Origin: Albugo candida
Lineage: Eukaryota > Oomycota > Peronosporomycetes > Albuginales
Direction of reading: 5' to 3'
DNA length: 64,000 bases
Assembly: GCA_040437565.1 (NCBI GenBank)
Contig: JBDOQK010000016.1
Location: forward strand, 248,001-312,000
The position numbers were made by a program, and so were the translations under genes. Below are positions 21,250 through 33,977 of the stretch, piece by piece. Within the stretch, counting starts at the first letter, position 1, and every line of letters starts with the position of its first letter. Under the pieces are notes generated by a model. That model was given only the letters and a program-made list of their open reading frames with translations. It ran no database searches and was not told the DNA's origin.

Positions 21250-24200
21250 ATGGCAAACATGCTGAAGAGCTCCGGGGACGATCTCATCCGAACGATCGCA
21301 TCCGATGATGAGGTATAAGTATCGCTTGATGGAATATATGATATGGCTAGACGAATGTTTCTTGTAGCTTTCGATGCATGGCGCGTCAAGTGATGACGAA
21401 AGCAGCATTCACCCATATCTCCTGACCGCTCAAGAAAAAAAGTCGGATGAAAGTGTTCCTGGAAATGTCAAAGATGGCCTTGCAGAAGATTTTCAATTTG
21501 ATGAAGATGAATGTGTGTTTCTTGCAGACAAAATGACAAACAGTCACAACTCTAGCATAAAATCGCGTTCTTCTCGGACAACTTTCCTGCAGCAAAGGAT
21601 CGATGAAAGAAGAAAGAATAAAAGCATTGATCGCGCAGTACAGGATGAAGCTAAAGAAGAAAAACAACAAAGCCCTTCCAGTATTACAGAGAATTCTGAT
21701 AATGAAGATCAAAAAGAGGAGAATACCGATGCAACAAGTCATAGTACTTCAGACGAGGAGCCAGATAAAGTGACAAAGCAGCCAGGTGTAGTCGAAGAAG
21801 AAGCTAGACTTCAAGAGGCGTTGAAAAATGAGAAATTACGTGCAAAAAGTAAGGTAGAACCAGAGCAAGATGATGAAGAACGCGTCAAAGCATTAGCATT
21901 CTTTGAAAATAATCCGTTTGTGAGTTCGGGTAAAAACAAGCAAGTCAGCACTATAAAGGTAGACACATTTGCGGACTTCAAATTATCACGACCAATTCTT
22001 CGAGCACTGAACCAAATGGAACTCACAAAGCCAACATTGATCCAAGAATATGCGATCCCCATGGCTTTACTTGGCAAGGATATCTGTGCGAGTGCGCAAA
22101 CAGGCTCGGGTAAAACCGCGGCTTTCTTGTTACCCATCTTGGAGCGCTTACAGCTTCGGTCTCGTCGTATTGCCGCAACTCGTGTCCTCATCATTTGTCC
22201 TGTCCGTGAGNNNNNNNNNNNNNNNNNNNNNNNNNNNNNNNNNNNNNNNNNNNNNNNNNNNNNNNNNNNNNNNNNNNNNNNNNNNNNNNNNNNNNNNNNN
22301 NNNNNNNNNNCTGCAGCAAAGGATCGATGAAAGAAGAAAGAATAAAAGCATTGATCGCGCAGTACAGGATGAAGCTAAAGAAGAAAAACAACAAAGCCCT
22401 TCCAGTATTACAGAGAATTCTGATAATGAAGATCAAAAAGAGGAGAATACCGATGCAACAAGTCATAGTACTTCAGACGAGGAGCCAGATAAAGTGACAA
22501 AGCAGCCAGGTGTAGTCGAAGAAGAAGCTAGACTTCAAGAGGCGTTGAAAAATGAGAAATTACGTGCAAAAAGTAAGGTAGAACCAGAGCAAGATGATGA
22601 AGAACGCGTCAAAGCATTAGCATTCTTTGAAAATAATCCGTTTGTGAGTTCGGGTAAAAACAAGCAAGTCAGCACTATAAAGGTAGACACATTTGCGGAC
22701 TTCAAATTATCACGACCAATTCTTCGAGCACTGAACCAAATGGAACTCACAAAGCCAACATTGATCCAAGAATATGCGATCCCCATGGCTTTACTTGGCA
22801 AGGATATCTGTGCGAGTGCGCAAACAGGCTCGGGTAAAACCGCGGCTTTCTTGTTACCCATCTTGGAGCGCTTACAGCTTCGGTCTCGTCGTATTGCCGC
22901 AACTCGTGTCCTCATCATTTGTCCTGTCCGTGAGCTAGCAACTCAGTGTCAATCAGTGCTTATCAAACTTGCTCGATTCACCGATATCACAAGCGCATTA
23001 GTCGTTGGAGGACTGCCTCTTAAGGCTCAAGAGCTGGAGCTCCGAACTTGTCCGGATATCATTGTCTGCACACCCGGTCGAATGATTGACCATTTGCGAA
23101 ATTCTCCGAGTGTGCACTTGGACTCCCTTGAGATTCTTGTGCTGGACGAAGCAGATCGTTTGCTTGAGCTCGGATTTACCGAGGAAATACAAGAATTAGT
23201 TCGAATGTGCCCAAGAGCACGGCAAACAATGCTTTTTTCGGCCACAATGACATCAAAAATTGACCAGCTGATTGCCTTATCTATGAAGCGCCCAGTACGA
23301 ATATGCGCAGATCCTTTGTTCGATATGTCCAAGCATTTGGTTCAGGAGTTTGTACGCATTCGACCCAACCGGGAAGCAGATCGTGATGCTATTTTGCTTG
23401 CACTTTGCACTCGGACATTCACACAGAAGACAATTGTTTTCATGGAGACCAAGATTCATGCACATCGGATGATGATTCTATTTGGATTGTCGGGAATCAA
23501 AGCTGCTGAACTGCATGGAAACCTTTCTCAGCAGGAGCGACTTGATGCACTGGAGCAATTTCGGCAAGGAGCTGTTGATATTTTACTATGTACGGATGTA
23601 GCCGCACGTGGAATCGACGTGAAGGGAGTCCATGCTGTCATCAATTATGAAATGCCAAAGGATATCACTACCTACGTTCATCGTGTTGGGCGAACAGCAA
23701 GAGCTGGCCAAGTCGGACGTGCAGTGACACTCACAAGCGAGTCTCGTCGTCTTATCATGAAACAAGTGACTCGTCATTGTCATGGGTTCGCTAAAGCACG
23801 GGCTGTTCCCGATACTGTCATAACGCAGTGGAAAGCCAAAATACAGAGTCTGCAGCAGGATATCGCACATATTTTGATGGAAGAGAAAGTTGAGAAACGC
23901 ATGCACAATGTTGAAAAAGAAGCTCGCCGCGCTCAAAATCTGATTTCGTACCAGGACGAGATTACTTCACGACCAGCTCGAACCTGGTTTGTATCGGAGA
24001 AAGAGAAAAAAAAGATTCAGGAGAACGCCGCGTTACAGCGCCTTGAGAATCAATCTGCAGCCGCTGAACAAGGTACAAGCAAAAAACGTAAAGCTGATGG
24101 TGACGCAGGCGTCAGTGAGACCAAAACGAAGCATTTGAATCATCGAAAACGGCGCCTCCATGAGATCCGTCAACATGAAGAACAGCTTGTCAGCGCTCAT

Positions 24201-24578
24201 AAACAGCATGATGAAGAGGGACAAAACACTAAACATGCAAAGAAACCGTTTACGGAGAAGTCAGTCGTTGGAGCCGCAAAACGAGCTAAACGTTCCAATC
24301 TTCAGGCCACTAGACATAGAGAACAAGAATCTATAGCTGATTTATCGAATCGAAAACGTCAAAAGCGTCAGGCTACGGGTAAAGGCAAACGTCAAATGGG
24401 ATCCGAGGCTTTCAGTAGTGATGGTGGTGGCGCAAGGAATGCAAAAAAGCAAAGCCGGTCGTCTGATAAAATACGTAAGCCTGCTTTTGAGTTCAAGGAG
24501 AAACTCACAGATCGTAAGCATCACACGAAGAAAAGCAAGCAAGCCTTCAAGTCCAAATCAAAATTCAAACGTAGGTAG
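21250..24578 (+). CDS. DDX27: DEAD-box RNA helicase DDX27/Drs1
   Basis: Exon 1 (21250-21312) reads MANMLKSSGDDLIRTIASDDE; its LIRTI..DDE block matches the DDX27 N-terminus and places the start before the obvious long ORF. Exon 2 begins at 21368. After collapsing the gap repeat (21587-22210 equals 22311-22934) the protein is about 849 aa. Helicase motifs in the second copy are TKPTLIQEYAIP (Q motif), AQTGSGKT, PVRELATQ, TPGRMIDHL, LDEADRLLE, FSATM, DVAARGID and HRVGRTARAG. The tail is Lys/Arg-rich as in nucleolar helicases. Drs1/DDX27 acts in maturation of the large ribosomal subunit and 27S pre-rRNA. The first copy alone is truncated by the gap and should not be called a second gene. Confidence 0.88.
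21587..22934. repeat. Gap-flanking direct repeat, 624 bp (probable assembly artefact)
   Basis: 21587-22210 and 22311-22934 match with no difference that I saw, and 100 Ns (22211-22310) lie between. Both copies start at CTGCAGCAAAGG and end at CCTGTCCGTGAG. Merging them leaves a single intact DDX27 gene. Confidence 0.92.
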
Positions 24579-24608
24579 ATACACTTCCAAGCCACGATGT
24601 CTATCAAG

Positions 24609-26236
24609 TTACGAAAAATGGCCGGGGTTGTACCACATTTGGATATCTTTACAAAGCTGAAGATCTGAATCCTGTATGACGTCTAGGACAGGATAAGTGA
24701 CTCTACCATCTTTCAATTTATCACGTACACCCGGATCCAATTCTTTATACTCGTGGCTGTTTTCTGCTTGTAAACGATCGTCCCACTCGGTGATTTTTTG
24801 TCTCGGATCGTAGTCTGGAAATGAGTCTGCTGAGTATTTCGCTTCATTACACCTCATCCCTGTGTCGCTATGTTGGGAATGGACCGTATTGGTACCCAGT
24901 GTCCTTGTACTTGATTTGTGTTGCTGTCCATTCACCTGAAGCGTGATGCCTTGACGTACTTCCTCTGAGTCGTCAAGAGGTGGTGGCATATTGCTGTCGT
25001 TGGCGTCACGAACCTCTAGTGGCTCCATATCGGAAGAACATGCTGATGTGTATTCCTGAACATAAGTGCTCTTTGGCCATACAGTCGCTGTACAATGCTT
25101 ACACCGTTTTTCTCGCGTTACGTCTTCACGGTCATTTGGCAATAAACTCCCTGCCTTTCCAGAATCAGGTCGAGGCTTTTCCGACTCCAACAATGCTTCT
25201 TCCATTTTCAATCTCCATTCTTCCATGATACCTTTGACTTTATCCGGTAAATGTGCTGAATTATTCAAAAAATAACTCACGTCGAGAGTACTTTTTGAAG
25301 CTTGCGGACTCGAGGAAGATGAAGCACCCGGCTTCGAAATGTCAAGCTTTTGCTCACTGCGGTTAAGCTGTTCTTCAAGACGACATTGTCGCTCGTGATG
25401 CAGCTCTTCCCGCGTTTTTTGTACCTCTAGCTGCAATTTTTCCAACATTGCTTCGTGCTTCTGCTTTTCTATTCGTTCCCTTTGTTGAAAACCTTGCTCT
25501 TGTTTTATGAACAAAGCGCGTATTTTGTCCATTTCAGACTATCAATAACCAAGTCACACGAGTTACTCTCATCTTCATGCAGCATACCCTAAGCTCATCT
25601 ATAGTTTCTTCCATTTGAAATCGACGTTTGGTTTCCCTTTCATTGGCTTTTTCCAAAACTTTGATGCGCTCACGATAAAATTGACTTTCAACAGCTTGAT
25701 TGTTAATCTTTTTCTGATAGTGCATCTTCTGCTGACGTGCCTCCTGCTCTTTCGATTTGAATGTACGGATTTCTGTAAGTAATTCGCTCTTTTCATCGTT
25801 CCAGCGAAATTCTTGCTCCTTGTGCAACTTTTCTAACTACCACAAATATTATCGGATCAGTTGTGCTCAAGTTTCTACTCTGCGTGGAACAGCAAACCTG
25901 AAGCAATCGTTGTGAGACACTGAGAACGTTTTCACGTTCTTTTTTAAGTTCTAAAGATTCTTCCGTCCAGGTTGATCTCGCCTGAGTAGCGCCTCGAGCC
26001 GTAGTACTCATTTCTCCATTCTTTTGGTACGCATGGCGAGATTCTATCTGGCTTACATGTTTATTTCGGCCATTCTGTTGCCGTATGCTCTCTTTTGGTG
26101 AAACATTATATTCTCTCTTATTCTTGTTAGATATCTTCCGTTTCTCATCGACACTGTTCTGCATTCCGACCACTTTATGGCGCAAATTTTCTGTGTAAAT
26201 CGCTGGTCGACGGCATGTACGGCTCCAGTCTTGCAT
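24609..26236 (-). CDS. Unrecognised coiled-coil protein
   Basis: Three exons (26236-25898, 25836-25588, 25538-24609), joined in phase 0 by introns of 61 and 49 nt, give 505 aa. The first 280 residues are highly charged and helical, with Lys/Glu/Gln-rich heptads, and form a likely coiled coil. The remainder is Ser/Asp-rich with a Cys/His cluster (EKRCKHCTATVWPK) and an acidic C-terminal part. I do not recognise a family. ATG 26236 is preceded by CACAACAG, which also looks like a splice acceptor, so an upstream exon is possible. The stop is 31 bp from the DDX27 stop on the other strand. Confidence 0.55.
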
Positions 26237-26549
26237 CTGTTGTGATGGATACCATAGTACCTATATTATCCAGTAAATGTCCCTCGACTATCATTTCCAC
26301 CAATCATGATTACTTTTTGCATCTGATGAATCTTCAGAAGACGTGCGAAACAATCATCAGCTCAACCGCGATCAAAACTGTGATTATACTTGCCTGTACA
26401 AAGCACTTCATCGCTTGCAATCCATTCTGATCTATAGATCATCAAAACACATCTCACAACAGGCCATGATCGGGCAATCACGCTTTTTTATCTAATCTTG
26501 TTCGCTTCTTTACATCGACAAAGACTAAAATGAGAAATCATGAAAAATT
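26237..26549. other. Short intergenic spacer
   Basis: About 310 bp between two minus-strand genes. It may hold an unrecognised first exon of the coiled-coil gene below it and the 3' UTR of the gene above it. No other element was seen. Confidence 0.4.
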
Positions 26550-28235
26550 TCAGGGAGGAGGTTCCCACCTCTTCCTCGAACGATGTGGGTGATCAAAGCT
26601 TGTCCTTTCTCTTTCTAAATTGATCGGAGGGATAGGAGTCTGTCCGGACGCATTATCCGAGGTTGAATTTGAGAACAATGGCAATCGATCTCTCTCTTTA
26701 TTGCCGCGTAATGCAGCCTTCATCTTGTACAGACTCATTGGAAAGCCTTTATGAGACCAAAATGATTCTTTACTACTTTCCTGACATCAGAATAAAAAAT
26801 TGTCAATTGATGTAGCTTAGAGAACTCCAACCCTCAATCATAGCGGTTTGCAAAAAATACTACTTACAGGCTCGATAGAAATCTTCACCCCAGGTGATAA
26901 AGACATTTGTAAAAAGGGATTCGACAGTTCTGCTGTTTCTAGCTCTTGGTACTTTCTGAAACTCTGTCGAGATCGATTAGTATCCTGCATGTTATTAAGA
27001 TCGCTCTTTGACAATGAGGCGACAGGATCCTGATCAAGGTCATTACGCAGAGGCTTTTCGTCGAGTTTGCGAGCGGAAACTTTCTTAATGCGACCATCAC
27101 GACGTTGTACAGCTTTTTCGCATTTTGTTTGAATACTATATTGAAGCTGAATCGATTGAGATCCACTTGCTCGGACATCACCAGCGCTCGACGCATCAGA
27201 ACCGGGAGAAATTGCATGCCAGACGGTCGGTACAGAAGTAGAATTGCACACCGAGTATTTTGTCCGTCTTCTTTGGATAGGAGAGTGAGAGCGTAAAGAC
27301 TTTGAAGTCGCCGCTAATGCTACAACTTTCCGATCGCAAAGTACCAGAGTTTTGAGATTGACTGGCTTGGTAGAAGCAGTATCTACACTAAAAACTTGAC
27401 CAGGTTTCCGTCCATTTGAGATGTCCGATGGGATCGAATCGCTTTCAGTGTCAGACTTGGCAGGGATACCAGAACTTTTTGAAGCTCGAGCTCGTAGCTG
27501 CGGCAGTCTCATGCGAATGGGAGAGGCTTGATGTTTGAACAAACGTAATAGATTGTGAGCTCGATTCGTACTTAGCTCNNNNNNNNNNNNNNNNNNNNNN
27601 NNNNNNNNNNNNNNNNNNNNNNNNNNNNNNNNNNNNNNNNNNNNNNNNNNNNNNNNNNNNNNNNNNNNNNNNNNNNNNAGATTGACTGGCTTGGTAGAAG
27701 CAGTATCTACACTAAAAACTTGACCAGGTTTCCGTCCATTTGAGATGTCCGATGGGATCGAATCGCTTTCAGTGTCAGACTTGGCAGGGATACCAGAACT
27801 TTTTGAAGCTCGAGCTCGTAGCTGCGGCAGTCTCATGCGAATGGGAGAGGCTTGATGTTTGAACAAACGTAATAGATTGTGAGCTCGATTCGTACTTAGC
27901 TCCGCAATGCGAGCCCTAGCTAACGCTGCATCGATCACAACGTCAGGCGGTTGTTCCATAAGCTTGTTCATTGTATCGGTGCTTTCAGTCTCTTGGAACG
28001 AATGAACAAATGCAAAAATTTCAAGTGTGTTTATCAATGAGCTAACGGCGTTTTTTGACGTTTGTTTGAACATCTCAGCAACGCGAGAATGCTCACCCAC
28101 AATGCCGACACAGCGAGATATGAGATCACTCAATAGTTCAAGGACCAGTAACTGAGCCTGAGATTCATCCTCAATGTCATCCGGTATCATATCAGCCTGA
28201 CGGCCGGAGGAATTGTCGTGGTCTCCTACATCCAT
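26550..28235 (-). CDS. Unrecognised basic Ser-rich protein
   Basis: Start at ATG 28235 (the ORF opens upstream only with TTG). Exon 28235-26868 joins exon 26780-26550 in phase 0 across an 87 nt intron. After collapsing the gap repeat the protein is about 424 aa. The N-terminal 130 residues look helical and folded (QAQLLVLELLSDLISRCVGI); the rest is Ser/Arg/Lys-rich and probably disordered, with a Pro-rich end (WEPPP). No family is recognised. The gap at 27579-27678 lies inside exon 1. Confidence 0.5.
27355..27902. repeat. Gap-flanking direct repeat, 224 bp (probable assembly artefact)
   Basis: 27355-27578 recurs at 27679-27902 around 100 Ns. It repeats one protein segment (ELSTNRAHNLLRLFKHQ onward) in the same gene. 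Merging removes the duplication and keeps the reading frame. Confidence 0.88.
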
Positions 28236-28845
28236 CTGTATCAAGCCAATCTATTCGGCGGGAGAATCGCAAAACAGACAAATATACACGCATTCTATTT
28301 ATGTATTATGTTGTATGAAATTTCAGAAAAACTGTGGCAGATATTGGAGACAAACTAGCGACATGCGCCAGAGCGTACTATGGTACTGCTTGTTTGTATC
28401 GGCTTCTTTATCGAGGAATGTGATAGTGCGACTGAGAACCAGCCACATATACCACATCGTCTTAAATACTGAATATCTAGGCCTCTTGTAAGTCGAAGCC
28501 AAATAACAACAAATGCATCAGAGAGAAGATATTGGGGTTATGTCAGCGTAGCCTTGAAGGTTACTCCGCAATTATGCATTACACGACTGAAGAATCAGCG
28601 GTGTGGAACGATCAATTGCTTTGCTCTCATCACGCGCGTGTGCTGCCCAACTCTACAACTTTTCCATTCTACCAATAGTCAAGAGGACTCCGCTGTGGCC
28701 AGTCATCCGTATAAATGGGTATGATAGGATGAAAAACAAGTAATCACCTACCCCAGACACGATTGTATTGTGAAGGATGTGTATATTCAGGTCTGATTGG
28801 ACTAAATAAAGAGTCTGCTTTCAATTGAATACAAGCGCTTTTGCA
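28236..28845. other. Divergent intergenic region
   Basis: About 600 bp between two divergent genes, so it probably holds both promoters. Only chance ORFs were found; no RNA gene or repeat was recognised. Confidence 0.4.
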
Positions 28846-31405
28846 ATGCTTCATCGACTTTGTGTGAGAATCGATATCCGCAAGACCGCTAACATGGCGC
28901 GTAATTGGCGACGTCGAAGCGATTTTCTATGCAAACGATCAAAAACGGGTCTTGGATTATTTCAAATACCTGATTTATACTCTGCAAATGACTTTCCACG
29001 GCTGACTGCACAGGTCAAAGTGCGGTGCCAAGAGTATTGTCAACGTGTAGGAGACTTGCAGTCATCAACCATCTAGAACCATCACATCGCTTTCTTTACT
29101 GTAGATCGAGAATAATGCTCCGAGCCTGCAGACTGTGCAATTGATATCCACATTTAGACCCTAGTTCTCTACATCTGCCGAGTTTTGATCGATTCCTTAA
29201 GTATATGTGCTGTTGTTGCAGCGTTTATTGTGCACTTGGATAACATTTCCAATACGATTTGCTGTTTGATTGATGCGGCGGAACTTTGTCGAAATGTCCA
29301 TCCGCAGGAGTACGCTGTTGCATTGCTCATTTCCATGACGGCTGATTTGAAATACCTGATAGAGAATTCCGCAAAGCTTCCAGTCAATGTGTGACAACCT
29401 TATCTACTTTCATCCAAGAACTCAATACAAACGTTTTCTTGTATAAACGGCTCGCCCAAGTAACCGCCAATTCCTCATTGATGCAATCCTTCACTGAAGA
29501 ACAGCAACGAATGGCCATCTTATTGCAAAAAGAATACGAAAGGGATGGAATTCATCTGGAAAGATCTAAACGTGATCGAGTCATCACTATTCGGGATGAG
29601 ATCATGCTCCTGGGAATGGATTTTCAAAGAAATATTCAATCGGCAAGAGCTTATGTTGAGATACCCGAAAGACTCATGAGACCTTTACCCTATCATATAA
29701 AATCACACTGTGATAAAAGTGTATATCGACCGGATATATTGCATGTACCCACGGACGGTCATGTAGCGGATGCTGTATTGAAGTGGATCAAGGATCCACA
29801 AGTGCGAAAAACAATGTACATGGCTTCTACTTCTTGTGCCCTGGCTAACGATGAGGTGCTGGTGGCGGTTTGTTAAGAGCAATTCACTAAAAGTATGCTT
29901 CAGGTTCTCTATCGCCTGAAAAAGAAGCGTCATGAGCTGGCAACGTTACTTAATTTCAAGTCGTATGCGCACTTTGCCATGAGGTATGGGGTCTGATGAT
30001 GTAGCAGCATGAGCTAACGGCGACTCAACGTAGTGACCGCACAATTCAATCGCCCAACGCAGTCAGATCTTTTGTGTCAATGCTATCCAAGCGGCTCATG
30101 CCCAAGGTTACTACATAAAACATATAATAGTCAAGGCTTATGTGGAAATGGCACAGGCAATAGAAGAGAAAAGGCTTTTACTACGGGCGAAACAGCGACA
30201 TGAGAGCGCGTCAGCTTGCGATTTGCATCTATGGGAGGTCCCTTACTACATGGGTATGCTTAAAGCACAAGCTTTTCAAATCGACTCTCGCATCATATCA
30301 TCATATTTCTCGCTGGAGCAATGCTTGAAAGGACTTCACCTACTATGTCTTCAATTATTTGGTCTTGAATTGCGCTCGTCACCGATGGATCCTCACGAAG
30401 GTTGGCATCCGGATGTTCAGAAGCTGATGCTTGTACAGTCAGGATCAAGTCGATCGGAAGATCGCATTCTCGGTTACATCTATTTTGACTTGTACCCGCG
30501 AGCAAACAAATATCACCATGCCGCTCATTTCACGATACGATGCGGTAAGCGACTCTCGAAATTTGAGTATCAAAAGCCTATCGTTGCATTGGTTTGTAAT
30601 TTCACCGTACCTGCTCCCGGTGCACCAACATTATTGACGTAAGCTCTCACGATGACGATTCATACTCAGCTGTTATCTTTTGTTTCGTAGCCATTCTGAA
30701 GTTGAGACTTTATTTCACGAGTTTGGTCATGCGATGCATTCTCTCTTATCTCGTACGGAGTTCCAACATCTTTCAGGCACGCGAGCACAATTAGATTTTG
30801 TGGAGACTCCAGCGCATTTATTCGAGTACTTTGTATGGGATCCCCGATTCGTTGAACAATTTGCACTTCATTTTTCCACAAATAAACCAATTCCACAAAA
30901 TATGATCTGGAATCTTCGAGCTTCTAAAAACATGTTTGCCGCTATGGATGCGCAGGTACAAAGTTTTACTGTCGCCTACTTGGAATAATTCTTGTTTCTT
31001 TGGTAGACGCAATGCTTGTACTCCTTGCTTGACTTGGTGATTTTTGGAGAACAACCGCTACCCAACACTGTGACTGAGATCGCTCGAGGGCTTCAAAATC
31101 AGGTCACTGTTCTCTCTCCGGTCAATTCGGTGGAATATAAAGGTTCTTGGCATCTTCGAATTGGTCATTTGGTCGGCTACGGTGCGGGATATTATAGCTA
31201 TTTATATGCCAAAATGTTTGCTTCTAGCATCTGGCAGAGTGTGTTCGCTCACAATTCTTTATCAAGAGATGCAGGAGAGCTGATCATAAATAAGATGATG
31301 GTCCATGGTGGAGCAAAAGATCCGATGATCATGCTTCATGAGATTATCGGAGAAGACCCAATGACAGAACGGTATTATCTACAGGAGCTTGGGATGCCTA
31401 GGTAA
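28846..31405 (+). CDS. MIPEP: Mitochondrial intermediate peptidase (M3 metallopeptidase)
   Basis: ATG 28846 opens a presequence rich in Arg (MLHRLCVRIDIRKTANMARNWRRR) followed by the family start GLGLFQIPDL. Later exons start near 29222 and at 29363, about 29905, 30030, 30140, 30690 and 31009, with very short introns. Intron 29310-29362 joins HPQE to EFRKASSQ and brings the frame to FIQELNTNVFLYKRL, as in MIP. The zinc site is HEFGHAMHSLL, with the downstream Glu region DFVETPAHLFEYF. MIP removes octapeptides from precursors imported into the mitochondrial matrix. The exon 1 to 2 junction (around 29047/29222) is the weakest part. The gene ends in GMPR, at 31405. Confidence 0.85.
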
Positions 31406-31416
31406 GATGATCATAA

Positions 31417-31641
31417 ATGGGACCAAGCGACAATTACACTCGACGAACCCTTGCACTTATCAACTACTGGCAGCATCGAACTACAATCAGACAGGAGTTT
31501 TTCGGTACGTTAAATCGATTAGGACGTTTCCTGGATCATCGATATCTTAGTAGTCAAGTTGGCGTAGAGTATGAAATTTATAAACTGGATAGACATTGGA
31601 TCGATTTACTAGACATGAATAACAAACCGCGGAACGATTAA
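31417..31641 (+). CDS. Small hypothetical protein downstream of MIPEP
   Basis: A 74-aa ORF from ATG 31417, 11 bp after the peptidase stop, with basic and aromatic composition (ALINYWQHRTTIRQEFFG, KLDRHWIDLLD). There is no signal peptide or known motif. Such close spacing on one strand is unusual for independent genes, so it could be an alternative 3' exon of MIPEP or a chance ORF. Confidence 0.3.
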   Translation: MGPSDNYTRRTLALINYWQHRTTIRQEFFGTLNRLGRFLDHRYLSSQVGVEYEIYKLDRHWIDLLDMNNKPRND

Positions 31642-32384
31642 ACTTGAGCACAAATACTAAGCTGTTTGTTCTGATTGTCAAAATGTAGTTTTGTATATGG
31701 CCTTCCTGAATCCCGTACGTATTTCTAGGGACGTTGGTTCAGCCGTAGCTGAACGATTTAGTGACGTTTGTGCTGGTGTTGTAAATCCGCACTCACAAAG
31801 GCAGCCTCGCCGCTCTTCTTCACACGGCTCCGGTGTAGTGTATTACTTAATGTCTTTTTATTAGGTAAAAACAATCTACCTATCCCGCGTCCACTCCGTG
31901 TTGTTCCGTAAACCCGCGAAGTACTCAGACTCGGATCCGATCCGGACCCAACAGCTGCAAATATAATGCTAACCTCTGTGTTAGCACGTCGTTACCTTTA
32001 AGTTCGGTCAAAGCGCCAAATCATCATTCATCAGTACTTCTTACCGATGCTTTCACTACCAATTTTGCGTGTTTCGGATTTGAATTATATTTCATGGCTG
32101 GCCTCACACATGGTCGTTGCTACATGACTCTCATCACCTTCATTTCTAGAGCTGCATGCTTATCTAGCATGAAACTGAAGGTATTCTAGCGCCCGGCTTC
32201 CCTTTGATGGTGATTGCTTTTTATACACTGGGTATGCTCCAACTCGTGGATTCAAAACATGTACTTCATTTTCATCGCTGTTTTTTTTGCTTGAAAAGCT
32301 GTTCAAGTCTGTAGAAACACTTGTCGCGTGCCGATCGAAAATGTCATCAAAAATGTGGCATGACATCAAACCCGAGGAAAACTA
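31642..32384. other. Intergenic region before the retroelement nest
   Basis: No supported gene. The composition is mixed and no intact reading frame longer than 70 codons has recognisable content. The right end may contain decayed LINE sequence. Confidence 0.35.
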
Positions 32385-33746
32385 TCGACAAATCAAGGAT
32401 CATTGGGGTGGTTTCATGAGTTCACTTTATAGCTCCGAGACCAAGTCAGATAATACATGAAAAAGAATCACAAAAAGCTACTGGTTTCGATTCAAGTTTT
32501 CCTCGAGTCAGAAGAGCAAGACGGTCTCACAACTCGCTTAAGATGGCGGAAGTGATCAAGCACATGCGAAGTAATTCCTCTCAGGTATGGATGGATTAAC
32601 AGCTGCATTCAATTATCGTGATCTGGAAACGTTTGGCGAGTGTCTGATAATCGCGTTCGAATATCAGCTGGAAAGATTTATCTTACTTCGATCACTACGT
32701 CACTCTGCAATCATTTTTATAAAACACCGAAGCACGAGGGGATCCTGCAACTATCGACAGATCACACTACGTTGTGTCGATGTGAAAGTAACTTCAAAAG
32801 TATCGGTGCATCGATTGCAACCATTTTTGCCGAAATCAATCCATCAAGATCAAAAAGCATTTGTGCGAGAAAGATTGGTGCATTATCAAATTCGACATCT
32901 CACCCACATACAAGATCTGGTCACTCGTCGTGTGGAGGAAGTACATGCGGCTTTTTCTCGACTTTGAGAAATCTTATGATCGAGTGAATTGGACGAAAGA
33001 ATGGGCATTGGGAAAATTATCGATTGGGTTCGTCTTTGACAGCAACACGGAGGCTCAGTTGATGATCAATGAAAATATCACACCTTCCCATACACCATAG
33101 CGTAGAGTTAAACGAGGCGATCCTCCCTCTCTAAGCATTACTTTTTCTGATGACGATCAAATCTTTGAGAAATTTACTTCGTCAACACGAAGAACATGGT
33201 ATTTGGATCAATGGCACGACTGTCGCCACTGAATTTATTTTTTCGGACGATTCGACATTGCTTTTTGAAACAACAAATGGTATTTTGACGCAGCTCGTAC
33301 TCGTTCAGGTCTGATGCGAGGAAACAATTTGAGCAAACCATTCTTGCTCTTGTTGGATTGGACCTTGCTGTATCCACTTATACCCAATTTGACCATAATG
33401 GGTCCGGAGAATTCGGTCAAGTATTTGGGCATTCCGTTCGGATAGACACCAACTCATTCGATGCTTATTTTAACTCTAGACAAGCATCTATATGATGTAT
33501 GGTTCAGCGTGCACGAACTGTCCGTGGTCGACTACTGGTTGCGCAGATGATGAGTTTGTAACGTCTTTGGCATTACACTATTCACGTAGACATACTAGCA
33601 GAGACTACTCAACAGTGGCATTCGATGCTAAATCGATTTGTGCTTGGTCGGGAACACTGTAAGGGATTCGAAGTCCGTTCACCTATATCCTCGCCGAGAA
33701 GAGGGTGGATCATACTTTCCTTTTTTGGTAGGACGACTGAAGCTAC
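32385..33746 (+). mobile_element. LINE A: degenerate non-LTR retrotransposon, reverse transcriptase part
   Basis: Frame-shifting pieces read as LINE reverse transcriptase: MDGLTAAFNYRDLETFGECL (32587 on), then NYRQITLRCVDVKV, FLDFEKSYDRVNW (about 32950-33000), RVKRGDP (about 33107), and NSVKYLGIPFG near 33420. The next segment resembles the LINE part after 38100. Many stops and frameshifts show it is dead. It is interrupted at 33746 by the copia LTR, leaving the 5-bp target sequence GCTAC at 33742-33746. Confidence 0.7.
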
Positions 33747-33977
33747 TCTTGGAAAGTAACGACTACACATTGCGATCCGTCGGACGTTTTGGTAAAACGA
33801 TCCAAGGATCTAAAAAATGGTCTTGTATACCTTCCGCTATGGACTGTCCCGACGCGGTGGTTTCGTGACCAACAAAGGCTGTAGGAAGAAAAACTTACAG
33901 TCATGGATAATATACTTACTTCTATTTTTGCCTCCCTTCAGTAAAGCGACTTCCTATTCCCTGCGGTGTTTACGACA
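33747..33977 (+). repeat. 5' LTR of the copia element
   Basis: 231 bp from TCTTGGAAAG (TG mutated to TC) to GTTTACGACA. An inverted partner at 43607-43838 (232 bp) has TGTTGG...TACGACA in the minus direction. Both have GCTAC directly outside when read in element sense. The sequence following the LTR, GGTTATGAGCCC, is a likely tRNA primer-binding site. Confidence 0.85.

Noticed and set aside
21374-22210. A separate truncated DEAD-box gene before the gap
   Set aside because: It is identical to the start of the full DDX27 gene after the gap; the gap repeat explains it.
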